64,000 nucleotides of DNA from Halocatena marina (GCF_025913575.1 NZ_CP109785.1:3162001-3226000), one strand, 5' to 3'. Shown: positions 33,764 to 43,073, counted from the first letter of the stretch. Numbers and translations: made by a program. The notes: generated by a model not told the origin, from the letters alone.

Positions 33764-35017
33764 GTGGTAGACGACTACGTGCGTCGGACGGCAATCACCC
33801 GCCTCTCGGTTGACGGCGAGCAACGCGATTTGCTCGAAGACACCATCACCGAGTGGAAACGGGGATGCCAAATCGCCACAGAACTCGCGTGGGGACGTTG
33901 CAATGCCAAGAGTGACGTCCAACCCCTCGCCTACGACTCTGTGCGCGAAGATACCGACCTCGGTAGTCAGCACGCGATTCTCGCCACCCACCAAGCCGCA
34001 CAAGCCATCACCGGCTGTATCGAACGCCGGTCGAAAGGCAAGAAGGTCAGCAAACCGACGTTCACCGCGCCGACTGTGAAGTACGATACGCGGACGATGA
34101 CACTGTTCGATGACGCTACCGTGTCCCTCTCTACAACGGAGAGCCGGGTTCGGTGTCCGCTCGACCTTCCCGACGCCGACGATGGCTACCAGCGTCAGTA
34201 TCTCGACTCGGACGAATGGAGTGTTACGGAAAGTACGCTCACCGCCCGAGACGGCGAGTTCTTCTTGCATATCGGCTTCCGCCGGTACAAGAACGATACC
34301 GAACGGAATACCGCCGAGGACGGAACGGTTCTCGGGGTTGACCTCGGGATTGAAAACCTCGCCGTCACCAGCACCGCCTCCTTCTTCAGCGGGCGGGAGC
34401 TAACCCACCGACTCCGCGAGTTCAAGAAGGCACGCGCTGGCCTGCAACAGACCGGGACGCGAAGCGCCCACCGGACCCTCGTACAGTCGAGTGGTCGGGA
34501 ACTTCGTTACGTCCGCGACGTACTACACCGAGCGTCGAACGCGCTGCTAGACGAAGCACTTCGCTACGACTGCGACGTGATCGCGTTCGAGAACCTCACC
34601 CACATCCGCGACCGGACCGGCGCGTCGTGGGGGCACAAGTGGGCGTTCCGAACGCTGTACGAGCAAGTGGAGTACAAAGCCGAAGCGGTCGGAATCTCGG
34701 TGAAGCAAGTCGGGTCGGCGTACACGTCGAAGCGGTGTTCCGAGTGTGGATTCACGGCAGACAAGAATCGCTCGTCTCGTAACGACTTCCAATGCGTGAA
34801 ATGCGGGTCGGAAGCGAACGCGGACTACAACGCGGCGAAGAACATCGGTATGCGGTACGTCCGTCGAGGCCAACAGTCGTCTCGGCGGACGGGCGACAGT
34901 CAGCTCGCCCTCAAGTCTGGAACGGTGACGCCGAAGAGCGGATTCACCGCCTACCCTGACGGGTTCGAGGCCGAGTTCACGGACAAGCCCCACCCTCAAA
35001 GCGCCGAAGGCGCTTAG
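33764..35017 (+). CDS. tnpB: TnpB RNA-guided endonuclease of IS1341-type element
   Basis: A 417-residue TnpB. The RuvC-type catalytic residues are all present: D193 in GVDLGIENLAV, E276 in VIAFENLTHI and D354 in ANADYNAAKN. The zinc finger has C325, C328, C344 and C347. Start is GTG at 33764 (MVDDYVRRTAITRLSVDGEQ), usual for haloarchaeal copies; an ATG at 33760 is in another frame. TnpB proteins are known to cut DNA guided by an omega RNA that overlaps the gene's 3' end. Codon use and GC are higher than the flanking PHA genes, which fits transfer. It appears intact. Confidence 0.93.
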   Translation: MVDDYVRRTAITRLSVDGEQRDLLEDTITEWKRGCQIATELAWGRCNAKSDVQPLAYDSVREDTDLGSQHAILATHQAAQAITGCIERRSKGKKVSKPTFTAPTVKYDTRTMTLFDDATVSLSTTESRVRCPLDLPDADDGYQRQYLDSDEWSVTESTLTARDGEFFLHIGFRRYKNDTERNTAEDGTVLGVDLGIENLAVTSTASFFSGRELTHRLREFKKARAGLQQTGTRSAHRTLVQSSGRELRYVRDVLHRASNALLDEALRYDCDVIAFENLTHIRDRTGASWGHKWAFRTLYEQVEYKAEAVGISVKQVGSAYTSKRCSECGFTADKNRSSRNDFQCVKCGSEANADYNAAKNIGMRYVRRGQQSSRRTGDSQLALKSGTVTPKSGFTAYPDGFEAEFTDKPHPQSAEGA

Positions 35018-35024
35018 GGTGGGG
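34988..35024 (+). ncRNA. Right-end hairpin, probable omega RNA 3' scaffold
   Basis: CCCCACCCT (34988-34996) pairs with AGGGTGGGG (35016-35024), and inside it AAGCGCC (34999-35005) pairs with GGCGCTT (35009-35015) across a GAA loop; a 2-nt CA bulge lies on the left side. The stem overlaps the tnpB stop codon at 35015-35017. In this family such a structure is the 3' part of the omega RNA and the transposon right end, with the guide in the following flanking bases (35031 on). Confidence 0.7.
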
Positions 35025-35047
35025 TAGTTGACGACAGTAATACACTC

Positions 35048-36547
35048 TCAGATCTGGTCAAGCCAGCTCTCGGCGCGTGTGGTGCTGACTTGCGCGGTTT
35101 CGGCAACCGTGTCAGTTGTGGTCGTTGCAAGATCATCGACCGTCTCGATGCCAGCCTCGCGCAGACGCATCGCGTACGTCGGACCGATGCCATCAACTGA
35201 CTCGACATCGGCAGTTAGTTCTGATTTGTTTGGCGTGTGGCTGTCGTCACCGATCTCGCTGTCGCTGTTCTCATCGCCAGACCCGGTGTCAACACCGGTC
35301 GTGGAGTCCCGGACCGCAACACCGCTGTCCTCTCCGTTGGTAGCTTCGGAACCGCTCGCTCCCGTACGAGATGATTCGAACGCGTCATCATCATCATTCT
35401 CGACAGTGTCGGACGATCGTTCGTGGAACCAGTCGGCCACCTCCGGCCAAACTTCCTCGTGGCTGCTACTGGAAACAGAGAGTCCGATGTGGCCGGTCGG
35501 ATATTCGATGGTTCGTACATCCTCGCTGCCGATCGCGTCGTTGAACGGTTTCGACGACTCCGACGGAATGAGATGATCGTACTCTCCCACGATCTGGAGG
35601 AGTGGCATATCGATCTCGCGGAGATCGACGTGCTTGTCTCCGATATACATCTCGTTTTTGTACAGTTTATTTTCCTGGTATATGTCCTGAAGGAACTGGA
35701 CGTAGGTTTCACCTGCCACGTCAATACCGTCAGAAAGCCAGCGTTCCATTCTGGCAAAATTCTTAACGAAATCTTCGTTTTCGAGATTGTCGTAGAGTCG
35801 GACGTACTTGCTGATGAAGTTCGAGATGGGATCCATCAGTGCGAATCCGACGTCCAGCATCTCTGCAGGCACGTTGCCGAAGGTTTCGGTCAGATCGTTC
35901 GGGTCGTAATACTCCTCATCACCCCACAGTTCGAGGATACCACCAGTGTCCTCGAAACAGAGACCGGCCGCCATCAATCCGAGCGCGTTGACTTTCTCGG
36001 GATGGAGTGCAGCGTACATCGCTGACATCGTCCCACCCATACAGTAGCCGAGGATGTTAATCGAATCCCGCCCAGATCGACGACAGATCTCCTTGACGCA
36101 GTTTTGAATGTATCGGTTGACGTAATCATCGAGTGTTAGAACCGAATCGAGACGCGAGGGTTCGTTCCAGTCGATGAGGTACACATCGTGGCCTTCCTCC
36201 AACAGGCGTCTGACGACGCTTCTGTCGGGCTGCAAATCGAGAATGAACGGCTTATTGATAAGCGCGTAGATGATGAGAATAGGGACATCGTTCTGTTCAC
36301 TCGTTTGCGACTCGTAGTGGAGTAGTTCGAGTTTATTCTCGGTGTAAACGACTTCGCTTGGAGTCTGACCTACTTCAACAGACGCAGTCTGATCGAGTCG
36401 CTCCGCGACGACCGGAAGCTTAGAAAGAGACTCAGAGGTCTCGTTGAGGACCTCGCGCTGGGTGTTGAGCGCCAGCGTAAACGGATTCATCAGCGACGGG
36501 GAGTAGTTGATATCATCCTTGCGTTTGCGTTGACTATTAGGTGCCAT
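35048..36547 (-). CDS. phaC: Class III PHA synthase PhaC with C-terminal HhH domain
   Basis: A 499-residue polyhydroxyalkanoate synthase, polymerising (R)-3-hydroxyacyl-CoA on granules with PhaE. The lipase-like box GYCMGG has the catalytic C169; D324 (GEYDHLIP) and H353 (PTGHIG) complete the triad. After residue 378 comes an acidic, low-complexity linker of about 65 residues, then [20 protein letters not shown] and a second helical pair to the end, a helix-hairpin-helix module. Haloarchaeal PhaC proteins are known for long C-terminal extensions; the HhH is read here from sequence. phaE ends 7 bp upstream. Confidence 0.94.
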   Translation of the reverse strand: MAPNSQRKRKDDINYSPSLMNPFTLALNTQREVLNETSESLSKLPVVAERLDQTASVEVGQTPSEVVYTENKLELLHYESQTSEQNDVPILIIYALINKPFILDLQPDRSVVRRLLEEGHDVYLIDWNEPSRLDSVLTLDDYVNRYIQNCVKEICRRSGRDSINILGYCMGGTMSAMYAALHPEKVNALGLMAAGLCFEDTGGILELWGDEEYYDPNDLTETFGNVPAEMLDVGFALMDPISNFISKYVRLYDNLENEDFVKNFARMERWLSDGIDVAGETYVQFLQDIYQENKLYKNEMYIGDKHVDLREIDMPLLQIVGEYDHLIPSESSKPFNDAIGSEDVRTIEYPTGHIGLSVSSSSHEEVWPEVADWFHERSSDTVENDDDDAFESSRTGASGSEATNGEDSGVAVRDSTTGVDTGSGDENSDSEIGDDSHTPNKSELTADVESVDGIGPTYAMRLREAGIETVDDLATTTTDTVAETAQVSTTRAESWLDQI

Positions 36548-36553
36548 GATCGT

Positions 36554-37099
36554 TCATTCGAGTTGCTCTATGATTCGATCGAGCTTCTCTTCGACCCGAT
36601 GCTGTCGTCGTTCGAGTTCGACGAGGCGCTGTGCAACTTCGTCAACCTCCTCCCGGGTCGGGAGTCCAAGCTGTGCGAGCGTCTCCTGACTGATCTCTTC
36701 TGTCTGCTGTTGGATTTCCATCATCGTTTCAACAACATCACCGGTCGCAGCAGCGAACGCCGAGGTGCCCATCACTTCTTTGAACGCCTCGTTTGCGGTG
36801 CGCAACCAGATATCGCGGAATTCGGTGATGGAGACGTCTTCGCCCTCCGCGGCGTCGACAGTGCGCTCGAACATCTCGTCAGCAGCGTTCATCCAAACGC
36901 TGTAAGCGCGGTTGTACGCCTCGAAGCTCTCAGTCATCATCTCCTCGTCCGGCATCGACTGCTCCATCGTGTCCGCCCACGACTCCATAAATTTCGCTTG
37001 GGTCTCCATGTTCTGCTCGACCGACTTTGTCATCGTCTCGTTCATCTGTTCGATCGCCCGGTTCCAGTGCTCTAATACGTCCTCTCCCGTGTCACTCAT
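36554..37099 (-). CDS. phaE: PHA synthase subunit PhaE
   Basis: A 181-residue helical, acidic, Met- and Gln-rich protein (MSDTGEDVLEHWNRAIEQMN onward) with FRDIWLRTANEAFKEVMGTS in the middle and a C-terminal charged helix GLPTREEVDEVAQRLVELER that is the part resembling class III PhaE of bacteria. It forms the active synthase with PhaC. Position between phaP and phaC confirms the call. The start at 37099 or two codons upstream at 37105 cannot be separated. A TATA-like TATTTAG lies just before it, but cotranscription from phaR is likely. Confidence 0.9.
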   Translation of the reverse strand: MSDTGEDVLEHWNRAIEQMNETMTKSVEQNMETQAKFMESWADTMEQSMPDEEMMTESFEAYNRAYSVWMNAADEMFERTVDAAEGEDVSITEFRDIWLRTANEAFKEVMGTSAFAAATGDVVETMMEIQQQTEEISQETLAQLGLPTREEVDEVAQRLVELERRQHRVEEKLDRIIEQLE

Positions 37100-37138
37100 T
37101 GCCATCGGTTTCTAAATAGTAGGAGGGTGAATGAAAGT

Positions 37139-37756
37139 TTATGCGTCCTCGAGCTTGATTGCTCGTTCCTGCAACGCTTCGAACTGTTCTACCTGCTCCT
37201 CGAAACGCTCTTGGAACAGTTCAGCTTGCTCCTCGAAACGCTCTTGGAACTGTTTTGACTGTGCATCCATATCAGACTGCAGCTCTTCGATCTGCAGTCT
37301 GACCTGTTCAAATGTGTCAACAGTCTGGTATTCCATATCCTCGTGCGCATCGAGGAGTAGCTCTGTCTGCGAGGAAAGTACCCGAAGGTACTCCTCCATC
37401 ATCTCGTCGTAGGTGTCGATGCCCTTCTCGAATTCATCTTCAGCCACATCGAACGATTCTCTGTGGGCATCAAGCAGCGCGTCGTACTGTTCATCGATCA
37501 TCGCACGGACTTCGTTGACAGGGCCGGTCAGTCCGGGAACCGTTGCTTCGACCGTGTTGAGATACGTATGCAGCGTTTTACGCGATAGCTCGACACCCTG
37601 TCGCTGCGCGTCCTCCTGTGAACCCATACTCCCGACGAACGCATGGGTCATGTTCTGTTGCATCTCGATCGATCGCTCGAACATCTGCCGTCCTTGCTCG
37701 ATCGTGCTGCGCTGCAGTTCGAACGCCGTGCTGATAGGTGTCGTGTACTCACTCAT
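37139..37756 (-). CDS. phaP: Phasin PhaP, granule-coating protein
   Basis: A 205-residue almost wholly helical amphipathic protein (MSEYTTPISTAFELQRSTIE onward). The C-terminal half has near-exact repeats of the motif F-Q-E-R-F-E-E-Q-A/V-E (QFQERFEEQAELFQERFEEQ), encoded by a visible 27-30-bp DNA repeat near 37190-37255. Phasins coat PHA granules and set their size and number. Its ATG lies inside the end of phaR (8-bp overlap), so the two are coupled. A frame extension to 37867 lies within phaR and is rejected. Confidence 0.9.
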   Translation of the reverse strand: MSEYTTPISTAFELQRSTIEQGRQMFERSIEMQQNMTHAFVGSMGSQEDAQRQGVELSRKTLHTYLNTVEATVPGLTGPVNEVRAMIDEQYDALLDAHRESFDVAEDEFEKGIDTYDEMMEEYLRVLSSQTELLLDAHEDMEYQTVDTFEQVRLQIEELQSDMDAQSKQFQERFEEQAELFQERFEEQVEQFEALQERAIKLEDA

Positions 37757-38063
37757 TGGTCTCACCAGTGTGATTGCGTTTGACCGGGACGACGATTGTT
37801 TGAACGATGTCACCTTCGTCGATGTCGAGGGCTTCGCGTTCAGCATCGGGGATGCTGATGCGTCCACCGCTTTGCACCCTCGTTTTGAACATCGCTGTTT
37901 GGCTCAATGCTCCCAGCTGGGAGCTGAATCCCGACGGATCGGCCAGCCCGAGCATCTGTCGGATCATCTTTTGTTGATTATCGATCGCTTGTTCGCTGGC
38001 CTGTTGTACCCCCCGAGTGAACGCAGTCGGAGGCCACATGGGACCGTCGTTCTCGTTTGACAT
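37749..38063 (-). CDS. phaR: PhaR, AbrB-type regulator of PHA genes
   Basis: A 104-residue protein. Residues about 10-45 are helical and may bind granules or partners (AFTRGVQQASEQAIDNQQKM); residues about 58-95 are an AbrB/SpoVT swapped-hairpin domain (TRVQSGGRISIPDAEREALD). In Haloferax mediterranei a protein of this type, PhaR, is known to bind the phaRP promoter and be titrated by PHA granules. The same phaR-phaP-phaE-phaC order here supports the same role. The 10-bp tandem repeats upstream are the candidate binding site. Confidence 0.88.
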   Translation of the reverse strand: MSNENDGPMWPPTAFTRGVQQASEQAIDNQQKMIRQMLGLADPSGFSSQLGALSQTAMFKTRVQSGGRISIPDAEREALDIDEGDIVQTIVVPVKRNHTGETNE

Positions 38064-38111
38064 CGCCTATTACCACTGAACACCTTTTGAGACTTAAGAA
38101 TTGCGCTCATC

Positions 38112-38136
38112 ACCATTCAATACCATTCAATACCAT
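38112..38136. promoter_or_regulatory. 10-bp tandem repeat between phaR and phaJ
   Basis: ACCATTCAAT occurs twice in a row (38112-38131), followed by ACCATA. The repeat period of 10 bp puts successive units on the same DNA face. It is about 50 bp upstream of the phaR start and 70 bp before the divergent phaJ-type gene, so a regulator bound here could act on both. PhaR is the obvious candidate, by inference. Confidence 0.5.
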
Positions 38137-38202
38137 AACGTTTGTCAACTCCTCGGGAGGAACCGACAGTTTTTAAACCTCGACCGATAAGTATAGGCGT
38201 TC

Positions 38203-38802
38203 ATGAGCTCCGGGTCATACCCGTCCATTTTTCGAGCGTGGACGCGGTCGTCGTCCCTCTTGTTCAATAGTTTGATCGAGGCGAACCGGGCCGCTGTCGC
38301 TACGTTTGGTGTTTCCGCTGATCAAGAAACACCAACCGAAGAGCGAATCACGCCCAACGCTACCCTCGAAGAATGGAATACCAAACGTTCTATCCGCGAA
38401 GATGGAACGCTCTCAGTCGATGACTCAATCCAGTTTTCGAAGACGCTTTCCGAGATGGATGTCGTACGCTTTGCGACAGCCAGCGGTGATACTAATCCAC
38501 TCCATCTCGATGCAGAGAAGGCGAAAGAGACACGCTTCGAAGGCCAAATTGTCCACGGGATCCTCGCTTCTGGGTTGATCAGCGCCGCGCTCGCTCGACT
38601 CCCGGGCGACGTCATCTACCTATCACAGGACGTAGAGTTCCTGCGACCGATCCCGATCGGAGAGTATACCAGCGCTTACGTCGAGGTTGCAGAGAACCTT
38701 GGAGGCAACCGTTACCGTCTCATCACGCAAGTTCTCACCGACGACGAGCAGATCGCCATCGACGGCGAAGCAACCATTCTTATCGACGAATCGCCGAACT
38801 GA
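38203..38802 (+). CDS. phaJ: MaoC-family (R)-specific enoyl-CoA hydratase, PhaJ-like
   Basis: A 199-residue protein. The MaoC hot-dog domain is residues about 75-195: ASGDTNPLHLDAEKAKET carries the catalytic Asp/His pair of (R)-hydratases, followed by QIVHGILASGLISAALARLP. It would hydrate trans-2-enoyl-CoA from beta-oxidation to (R)-3-hydroxyacyl-CoA for PhaC. The first 70 residues are an extra part not needed for the fold. It is divergent from phaR with a 139-bp shared control region; TATA-like TTTTTAAAC lies about 30 nt upstream of the ATG. Confidence 0.88.
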   Translation: MSSGSYPSIFRAWTRSSSLLFNSLIEANRAAVATFGVSADQETPTEERITPNATLEEWNTKRSIREDGTLSVDDSIQFSKTLSEMDVVRFATASGDTNPLHLDAEKAKETRFEGQIVHGILASGLISAALARLPGDVIYLSQDVEFLRPIPIGEYTSAYVEVAENLGGNRYRLITQVLTDDEQIAIDGEATILIDESPN

Positions 38803-38886
38803 TCGCGTCGCTTTTTCGTGGTCCACAAGAGATCGAGTGACAATGCAAACACACTCGCACGTCGACCAATTCGTCGAGTGTCAGTT

Positions 38887-39768
38887 TCACTCAATGAATT
38901 CGGTCACAATGCTGTTGAACGTGTTTGGCCGTTCGCGTGGTGTCCAGTGACCACAGCCGTCGATGAGTTCGAGATTGGCCTCTGGACTGTCCCGTGCTGC
39001 CCGGACTGACCAGTTCGATGGCAAGAGCGGATCGGCTGTACCGTGAACGAACAGCGTCGGTACAGTGAGATTTGGGAGTCGTGGAACGTGATTCGTTTTC
39101 AAGCCATCAAAGCGGAATTCGCTCCGTTGCCAACTCGTCTGCGCTCGTCCAGCGCCCGGCAGCTGTACGATTCGATAGATATCTTCGACAAGATCATCCG
39201 GCACGGTGTCTCCGACGAGTCCTTGGAGACTCCTTCGAACTGCTGTGCGCGTATCCGTCGCTGTTCTCCAGAGCAGCCGACCAGTCCCCGGCAACCGGAG
39301 TGCAAGACTCGCAGGGGCCCGCCACAGTGCGTCTCCACCAAGACCGTAGCTGTTCACGAGAACGAGCTTTCGAACCGTTTCGGGCGCATCGAGCGCGTGC
39401 CCGAGGGCGACACATCCCCCCATCGACGTTCCCACCAGATCGACATTGTCTCCAGCAAGTGTATCGAGAAACCGTTCGAACACCTCCCGGTAGAACGACG
39501 TCGTGTACTGAACATCGGGATTCTCGCTCTTCCCGTGTCCGGGGAAATCGAACGAAATGACCCGCCGATTCTCAGCGGTTGGTGGGATGAAATGACGAAA
39601 CGACACCCGCGCCGCGTCGAGACCGATACCATGCAACAGGACGAGCGGCGGCTCCGCGGTGTCTCGTGTTCCTGTCTCGTAGTACTGTATCTCAACGGTT
39701 TGTTGTGGTCGTTTTCCCGTCCCCTCGACAGTGAGCGATACCCGACCTGAATCAGCGGTCACACTCAT
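38887..39768 (-). CDS. Alpha/beta hydrolase
   Basis: A 293-residue hydrolase. The oxyanion region is LVLLHGIGLDAA, the nucleophile Ser is in VGTSMGGCVALGHA, the acid Asp in VHGTADPLLPSNWS and the His in DGCGHWTPRERP. The first 30 residues are a beta-rich extension (MSVTADSGRVSLTVEGTGKR). The substrate is unknown; closest sequence styles are haloperoxidase- or C-C hydrolase-like enzymes. Beside the PHA locus a role as a depolymerase or thioesterase is possible but not shown. It is convergent with phaJ. Confidence 0.85.
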   Translation of the reverse strand: MSVTADSGRVSLTVEGTGKRPQQTVEIQYYETGTRDTAEPPLVLLHGIGLDAARVSFRHFIPPTAENRRVISFDFPGHGKSENPDVQYTTSFYREVFERFLDTLAGDNVDLVGTSMGGCVALGHALDAPETVRKLVLVNSYGLGGDALWRAPASLALRLPGTGRLLWRTATDTRTAVRRSLQGLVGDTVPDDLVEDIYRIVQLPGAGRAQTSWQRSEFRFDGLKTNHVPRLPNLTVPTLFVHGTADPLLPSNWSVRAARDSPEANLELIDGCGHWTPRERPNTFNSIVTEFIE

Positions 39769-39844
39769 TGATTCACCATTTAGTCTCGACGCGTATTGCT
39801 CACCCGGTCACAGCGTCGCCGAAGTTTCACTGAGTCGTCAGCAG

Positions 39845-40327
39845 TTATTTCTCGACATCAAGCAGCGCAACTCGTTCGCGGACGAGATCCGAAAGCGTTG
39901 CGTCCGTCGCTGCGATCTCTGCATCGCTGATATCGAAGTACGATCGCACCCGAGATTCGTCGTACGCACCGAGTGTCGCCGCCGGTTCGAGCATCGACCG
40001 AACCGGTTCGACAGCGCGCTCGTCACCGTCAACCAACACGACGATCTCCGTTTCGCCTTCGCTAACGCCCAATTCGAGCGCCTGATCGATCTGCCTTCGT
40101 CCGGCTGCGTACAGTAATATTTCCACTCCTCGCTCGCGCGCGATGTTTGCTCCTCGCTCGATGGCTCGATCCGCAAGCGCGAGTGCCCGTTCGAGATGCG
40201 CCCGATCGACCACATAGCGGGCGTCAAACGCCTGCACGGTCGTTTCGTACTCGGATTCAATCTCTCCAAGCTGTGCGATGAATGCGTCTACGTCGTCGAT
40301 GGTCGCCCGACCTTCGAGTAGTTGCAT
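39845..40327 (-). CDS. cgi121: KEOPS complex subunit Cgi121
   Basis: A 160-residue protein of the Cgi121/TPRKB family, the tRNA-recruiting subunit of KEOPS, which makes the t6A modification at position 37 of ANN-decoding tRNAs. Typical parts are [40 protein letters not shown] and LLYAAGRRQIDQALELGVSE. Its ATG overlaps the TGA of hel308 (ATGA), so it is translated from the same mRNA, a pairing seen in other haloarchaea. The other KEOPS genes are not in this window. Confidence 0.9.
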   Translation of the reverse strand: MQLLEGRATIDDVDAFIAQLGEIESEYETTVQAFDARYVVDRAHLERALALADRAIERGANIARERGVEILLYAAGRRQIDQALELGVSEGETEIVVLVDGDERAVEPVRSMLEPAATLGAYDESRVRSYFDISDAEIAATDATLSDLVRERVALLDVEK

Positions 40328-42561
40328 CAGAAATCACCGAGTCTCGACTGATCCTCTTGTGCTCGTGGGGTCTCTGGTTCGGGTCGTGCCTGTTCGTCCG
40401 CACGAACACCGTCCATCGAAGGGTCGGTGTGACCGACGTGTTTGAGGATAGTTTCTGCCGTTTTCGTCCGACCACGGAGCGCACCGAGCACAACGCTCTT
40501 TTCGGCCTCGCGGAGGTCTGCTCGCGTCTCGATGCCCGCATCATACAGCCTTCGGGCGCGCTTTCTCCCGACGCCACGGACGTCAGCAAGATCGATGAGT
40601 TCATCGCTGACACCGTGTTGAACGCGCTTTCGCGCCTCGTGGACCGCTGGCGCGACTTCGATATCCAACTCGCCAGCGAGTCGCTCCGTTGCGCCAAGGA
40701 GCCACTCGGCGGTGTCGACCTTGCCACGGATATCGCCCGGCCCAACGCCGTAGCGATCCGTAATGCGGTCCTCGTCCTCCTCGCTCGCCCAATCTTCGAG
40801 GAGACGGGCCGTTTTCAGCGCCGAAAGCCACTCCTCGAAACGGCCTTCTTCGAACTCGCTCGGCATCGCTCCGAGAAACTCCGTCTCGCGCTCGTACGCC
40901 GTCATCGTGTACTCCTCACGGTCGCCAGAGCGCAGATACAGCTCGTACATATCCGGCGTTCGACAGACAAGATGATACAGCCCGAACGCCGTCGGCTCGC
41001 TTGCCCCACGGAGCCCATCGACGATCTCCGCTGCGCTCATCGGATCGAGATACAGCCGCGAGACTGTGTGGCCGAGGCTCGTAGCGATGAGTTGCTCGCC
41101 CGTCTGTTCGAGAAATTCGTTCGTGACGAGATACGCGATCACGTCATCAGTCACTCGTTCGAGACGCCCTCGTTCATTCGTCTGTGTGGCGTACAGCGTT
41201 CGATCGAGGAACGTCAACAGCTCCTCACGCGAATCCGCAACGCCCGAGGCGACGGTAGCGAGAATGTGCGTCCGGAGTGCTGGTTCAGCCGCAAGCTTCG
41301 AACGGACCGCTTCGGGTTCGGCCCACACGTACTCCTCGAAAAGTTCGTCCAACTCGTCGTGGCTGTTCGCCAGCAGTAATGCCTCACCGTATGGATCGAG
41401 TCCTGGCCTGCCCGCCCGCCCGAACATCTGGTGAACTTCGAGTACCGATAGCGGGGCCATACCGCCGACAGAGCCGTCATAGCGTCGCCAGTCGCGCACG
41501 ACTACGCGCCGCGACGGTGTGTTCACACCGGCCGCAAGCGTCGGTGTCGCTACGACAACCTTGACGAGTCGATCGCGGAAGGCGTCCTCGATGAGCGTCC
41601 TGTTGTCTCTCGCCAAGCCTGCGTGGTGAAACGCTGCCCCACGCTCGACAACGTGCGCAAGATCCGAGCTCGTCTCCGTGTCGCTCACGTTCCTGATCTC
41701 CTCAGCGACAGCTTCCAACCCTTCTTCTTCCGCTCCGGTGAGAGCATCGTTCGTCACGCTTGCGAGGCGCTTTGCCGCTCCTTCGGCGTTGCGTCGGGAG
41801 TTAACGAACACGAGCGTCGAGCCGTCGTCATCGAGCGTCTCTCTGACGATGGCCGCCGTTGGCTTTTCGCCGCGCTTGACCGAGAGTTCCGTCTGTTCTC
41901 CGTCATCGAAATGAAGCGCTTGTCCGTAGTGAACACCCGTCCGGAGATCAATGGGTCGCCAGTCAGAGTCAATGAGTGCTGCATCGAGCCACTCGGCCAC
42001 CTCATCCGCATTGCCGACCGTCGCCGACAGCGCCACGATTTGGACGTTTGGGTTGTGCCGTCTGAGTTTTGCAAGCGTCACTTCGAGCGTCGGTCCGCGG
42101 TTCGAATCGTCAACGAGGTGTACCTCGTCCGAAACGACACACGAGAGATCGTCGATCCACGGCGCATCGTTGCGCACGAGCGAATCGACCTTCTCACTCG
42201 TGGCCACGATGATGTCACACTTTGCAAGCCACTCGCCGCTCGATTCGTAGTTCCCAGTCGAGACGCCGATCGAGACACCGTACTCCTCGTACTGCTCGAA
42301 TTCGCGGTGCTTCTCGCTTGCGAGTGCCCGCAGTGGGACAATATACAGCGCCTTGCCTCCACGAGCAACGCTGGAAATCATCGCCAACTCAGCGATGAGC
42401 GTCTTTCCGCTTGCGGTCGGCACACTCGCAACGACGTTTTCGCCCTCAGTTACGCCCGCTTCGACTGCGTTCGCCTGTGGTGGATAGAGTTCCTTGACAC
42501 CCGCACTGTGGAGATGCCCCGGCATCCAGTCCGGCACTCCCGGCAGCGATTCGACATCCAT
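40327..42561 (-). CDS. hel308: Hel308-family DNA helicase
   Basis: A 744-residue superfamily 2 DNA helicase that unwinds forked or lagging-strand DNA at stalled replication forks. Walker A is [17 protein letters not shown] (about residues 43-59), motif II is SDEVHLVDD, motif [15 protein letters not shown], motif [14 protein letters not shown]. The C-terminal part has the ratchet helix region and a helix-hairpin-helix ([20 protein letters not shown]) as in the archaeal structures. Full length. The start [12 protein letters not shown] is the first Met after a promoter region shared with a divergent ferredoxin. Confidence 0.95.
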   Translation of the reverse strand: MDVESLPGVPDWMPGHLHSAGVKELYPPQANAVEAGVTEGENVVASVPTASGKTLIAELAMISSVARGGKALYIVPLRALASEKHREFEQYEEYGVSIGVSTGNYESSGEWLAKCDIIVATSEKVDSLVRNDAPWIDDLSCVVSDEVHLVDDSNRGPTLEVTLAKLRRHNPNVQIVALSATVGNADEVAEWLDAALIDSDWRPIDLRTGVHYGQALHFDDGEQTELSVKRGEKPTAAIVRETLDDDGSTLVFVNSRRNAEGAAKRLASVTNDALTGAEEEGLEAVAEEIRNVSDTETSSDLAHVVERGAAFHHAGLARDNRTLIEDAFRDRLVKVVVATPTLAAGVNTPSRRVVVRDWRRYDGSVGGMAPLSVLEVHQMFGRAGRPGLDPYGEALLLANSHDELDELFEEYVWAEPEAVRSKLAAEPALRTHILATVASGVADSREELLTFLDRTLYATQTNERGRLERVTDDVIAYLVTNEFLEQTGEQLIATSLGHTVSRLYLDPMSAAEIVDGLRGASEPTAFGLYHLVCRTPDMYELYLRSGDREEYTMTAYERETEFLGAMPSEFEEGRFEEWLSALKTARLLEDWASEEDEDRITDRYGVGPGDIRGKVDTAEWLLGATERLAGELDIEVAPAVHEARKRVQHGVSDELIDLADVRGVGRKRARRLYDAGIETRADLREAEKSVVLGALRGRTKTAETILKHVGHTDPSMDGVRADEQARPEPETPRAQEDQSRLGDF

Positions 42562-42827
42562 TACGGACTACTTCGTGCTTTCTCGGGTTTAACTGCTGTG
42601 CAGGGCGCTTCATCAGTTAGTTTCGTGTTGTGCGCATTCGACGCGTTCAAGCAGAAGACGGAGCTCGAAAACGAGGAACAGACCGAACGATCTGGAAATT
42701 GTGGCGCGAGGAAGAATAGTAGATAGTGAGAGCAGTAGACGATGTCAGACGTATTATTCGTGACAGCGGTAGGATCAGACAATTCTGGCCCGACAGCCAT
42801 TTGATAGCCGTTCTCGAAACACGACAC

Positions 42828-43073
42828 ATGAAGATCGAATTCGATCGTGACACGTGCATTGGAATGTTCCAGTGCGTCGCCGAGTGGGATGGATTCGAGC
42901 GGGACGAAAACGCTGGAAAAGCCATCCTCGTAGACAGCGAAGAAGAGCAACCGGACACGTTCGTCCGCGAAATACCAGCGGACGCAGAACTCGATGCGAA
43001 GTTCGCTGCCCGCGTCTGTCCCGTCGATGCCATCACCGTCTACGACGACGACGGAGAGCAGATAATCCCATAA
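42828..43073 (+). CDS. Single-cluster ferredoxin
   Basis: An 81-residue acidic ferredoxin. Cysteines in CIGMFQC and the CP of RVCPVDAI show a single cluster; only three ligand cysteines in the usual pattern are visible (C-x5-C near the N-terminus and one C-P near the end), which fits a [3Fe-4S] or incompletely ligated [4Fe-4S] type like Thermotoga/Pyrococcus relatives with a changed ligand. The ATG at 42828 gives MKIEFDRDTCIG; the upstream 34 codons are unlike the family. It is unlike the large 2Fe-2S halophilic ferredoxin. Partner enzyme unknown; divergent from hel308. Confidence 0.85.
   Translation: MKIEFDRDTCIGMFQCVAEWDGFERDENAGKAILVDSEEEQPDTFVREIPADAELDAKFAARVCPVDAITVYDDDGEQIIP

Larger units (their letters stand above)
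33645..35030 (+). mobile_element. Solitary TnpB element (IS1341-type, IS200/IS605 family)
   Basis: The element holds only tnpB, no tnpA. The right end is marked by the long hairpin at 34988-35024. The left end is not certain; a GC-rich segment at about 33645-33700 with two exact CGCGAGCG repeats (33669-33676 and 33679-33686) is the likely left subterminal region. It sits between phaC and phaB, in the opposite orientation to both. The boundaries given are approximate. Confidence 0.65.

Noticed and set aside
33593..34270. 225-codon minus-strand frame opposite the start of tnpB
   Set aside because: The plus-strand TnpB is unmistakable; the antisense frame has no family features.
39043..39750. 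235-codon plus-strand frame within the alpha/beta hydrolase region
   Set aside because: Arg- and Cys-rich antisense translation; the hydrolase triad is on the minus strand.
40282..42726. Long plus-strand open frames opposite hel308
   Set aside because: They are antisense shadows; the minus strand has all helicase motifs in order.
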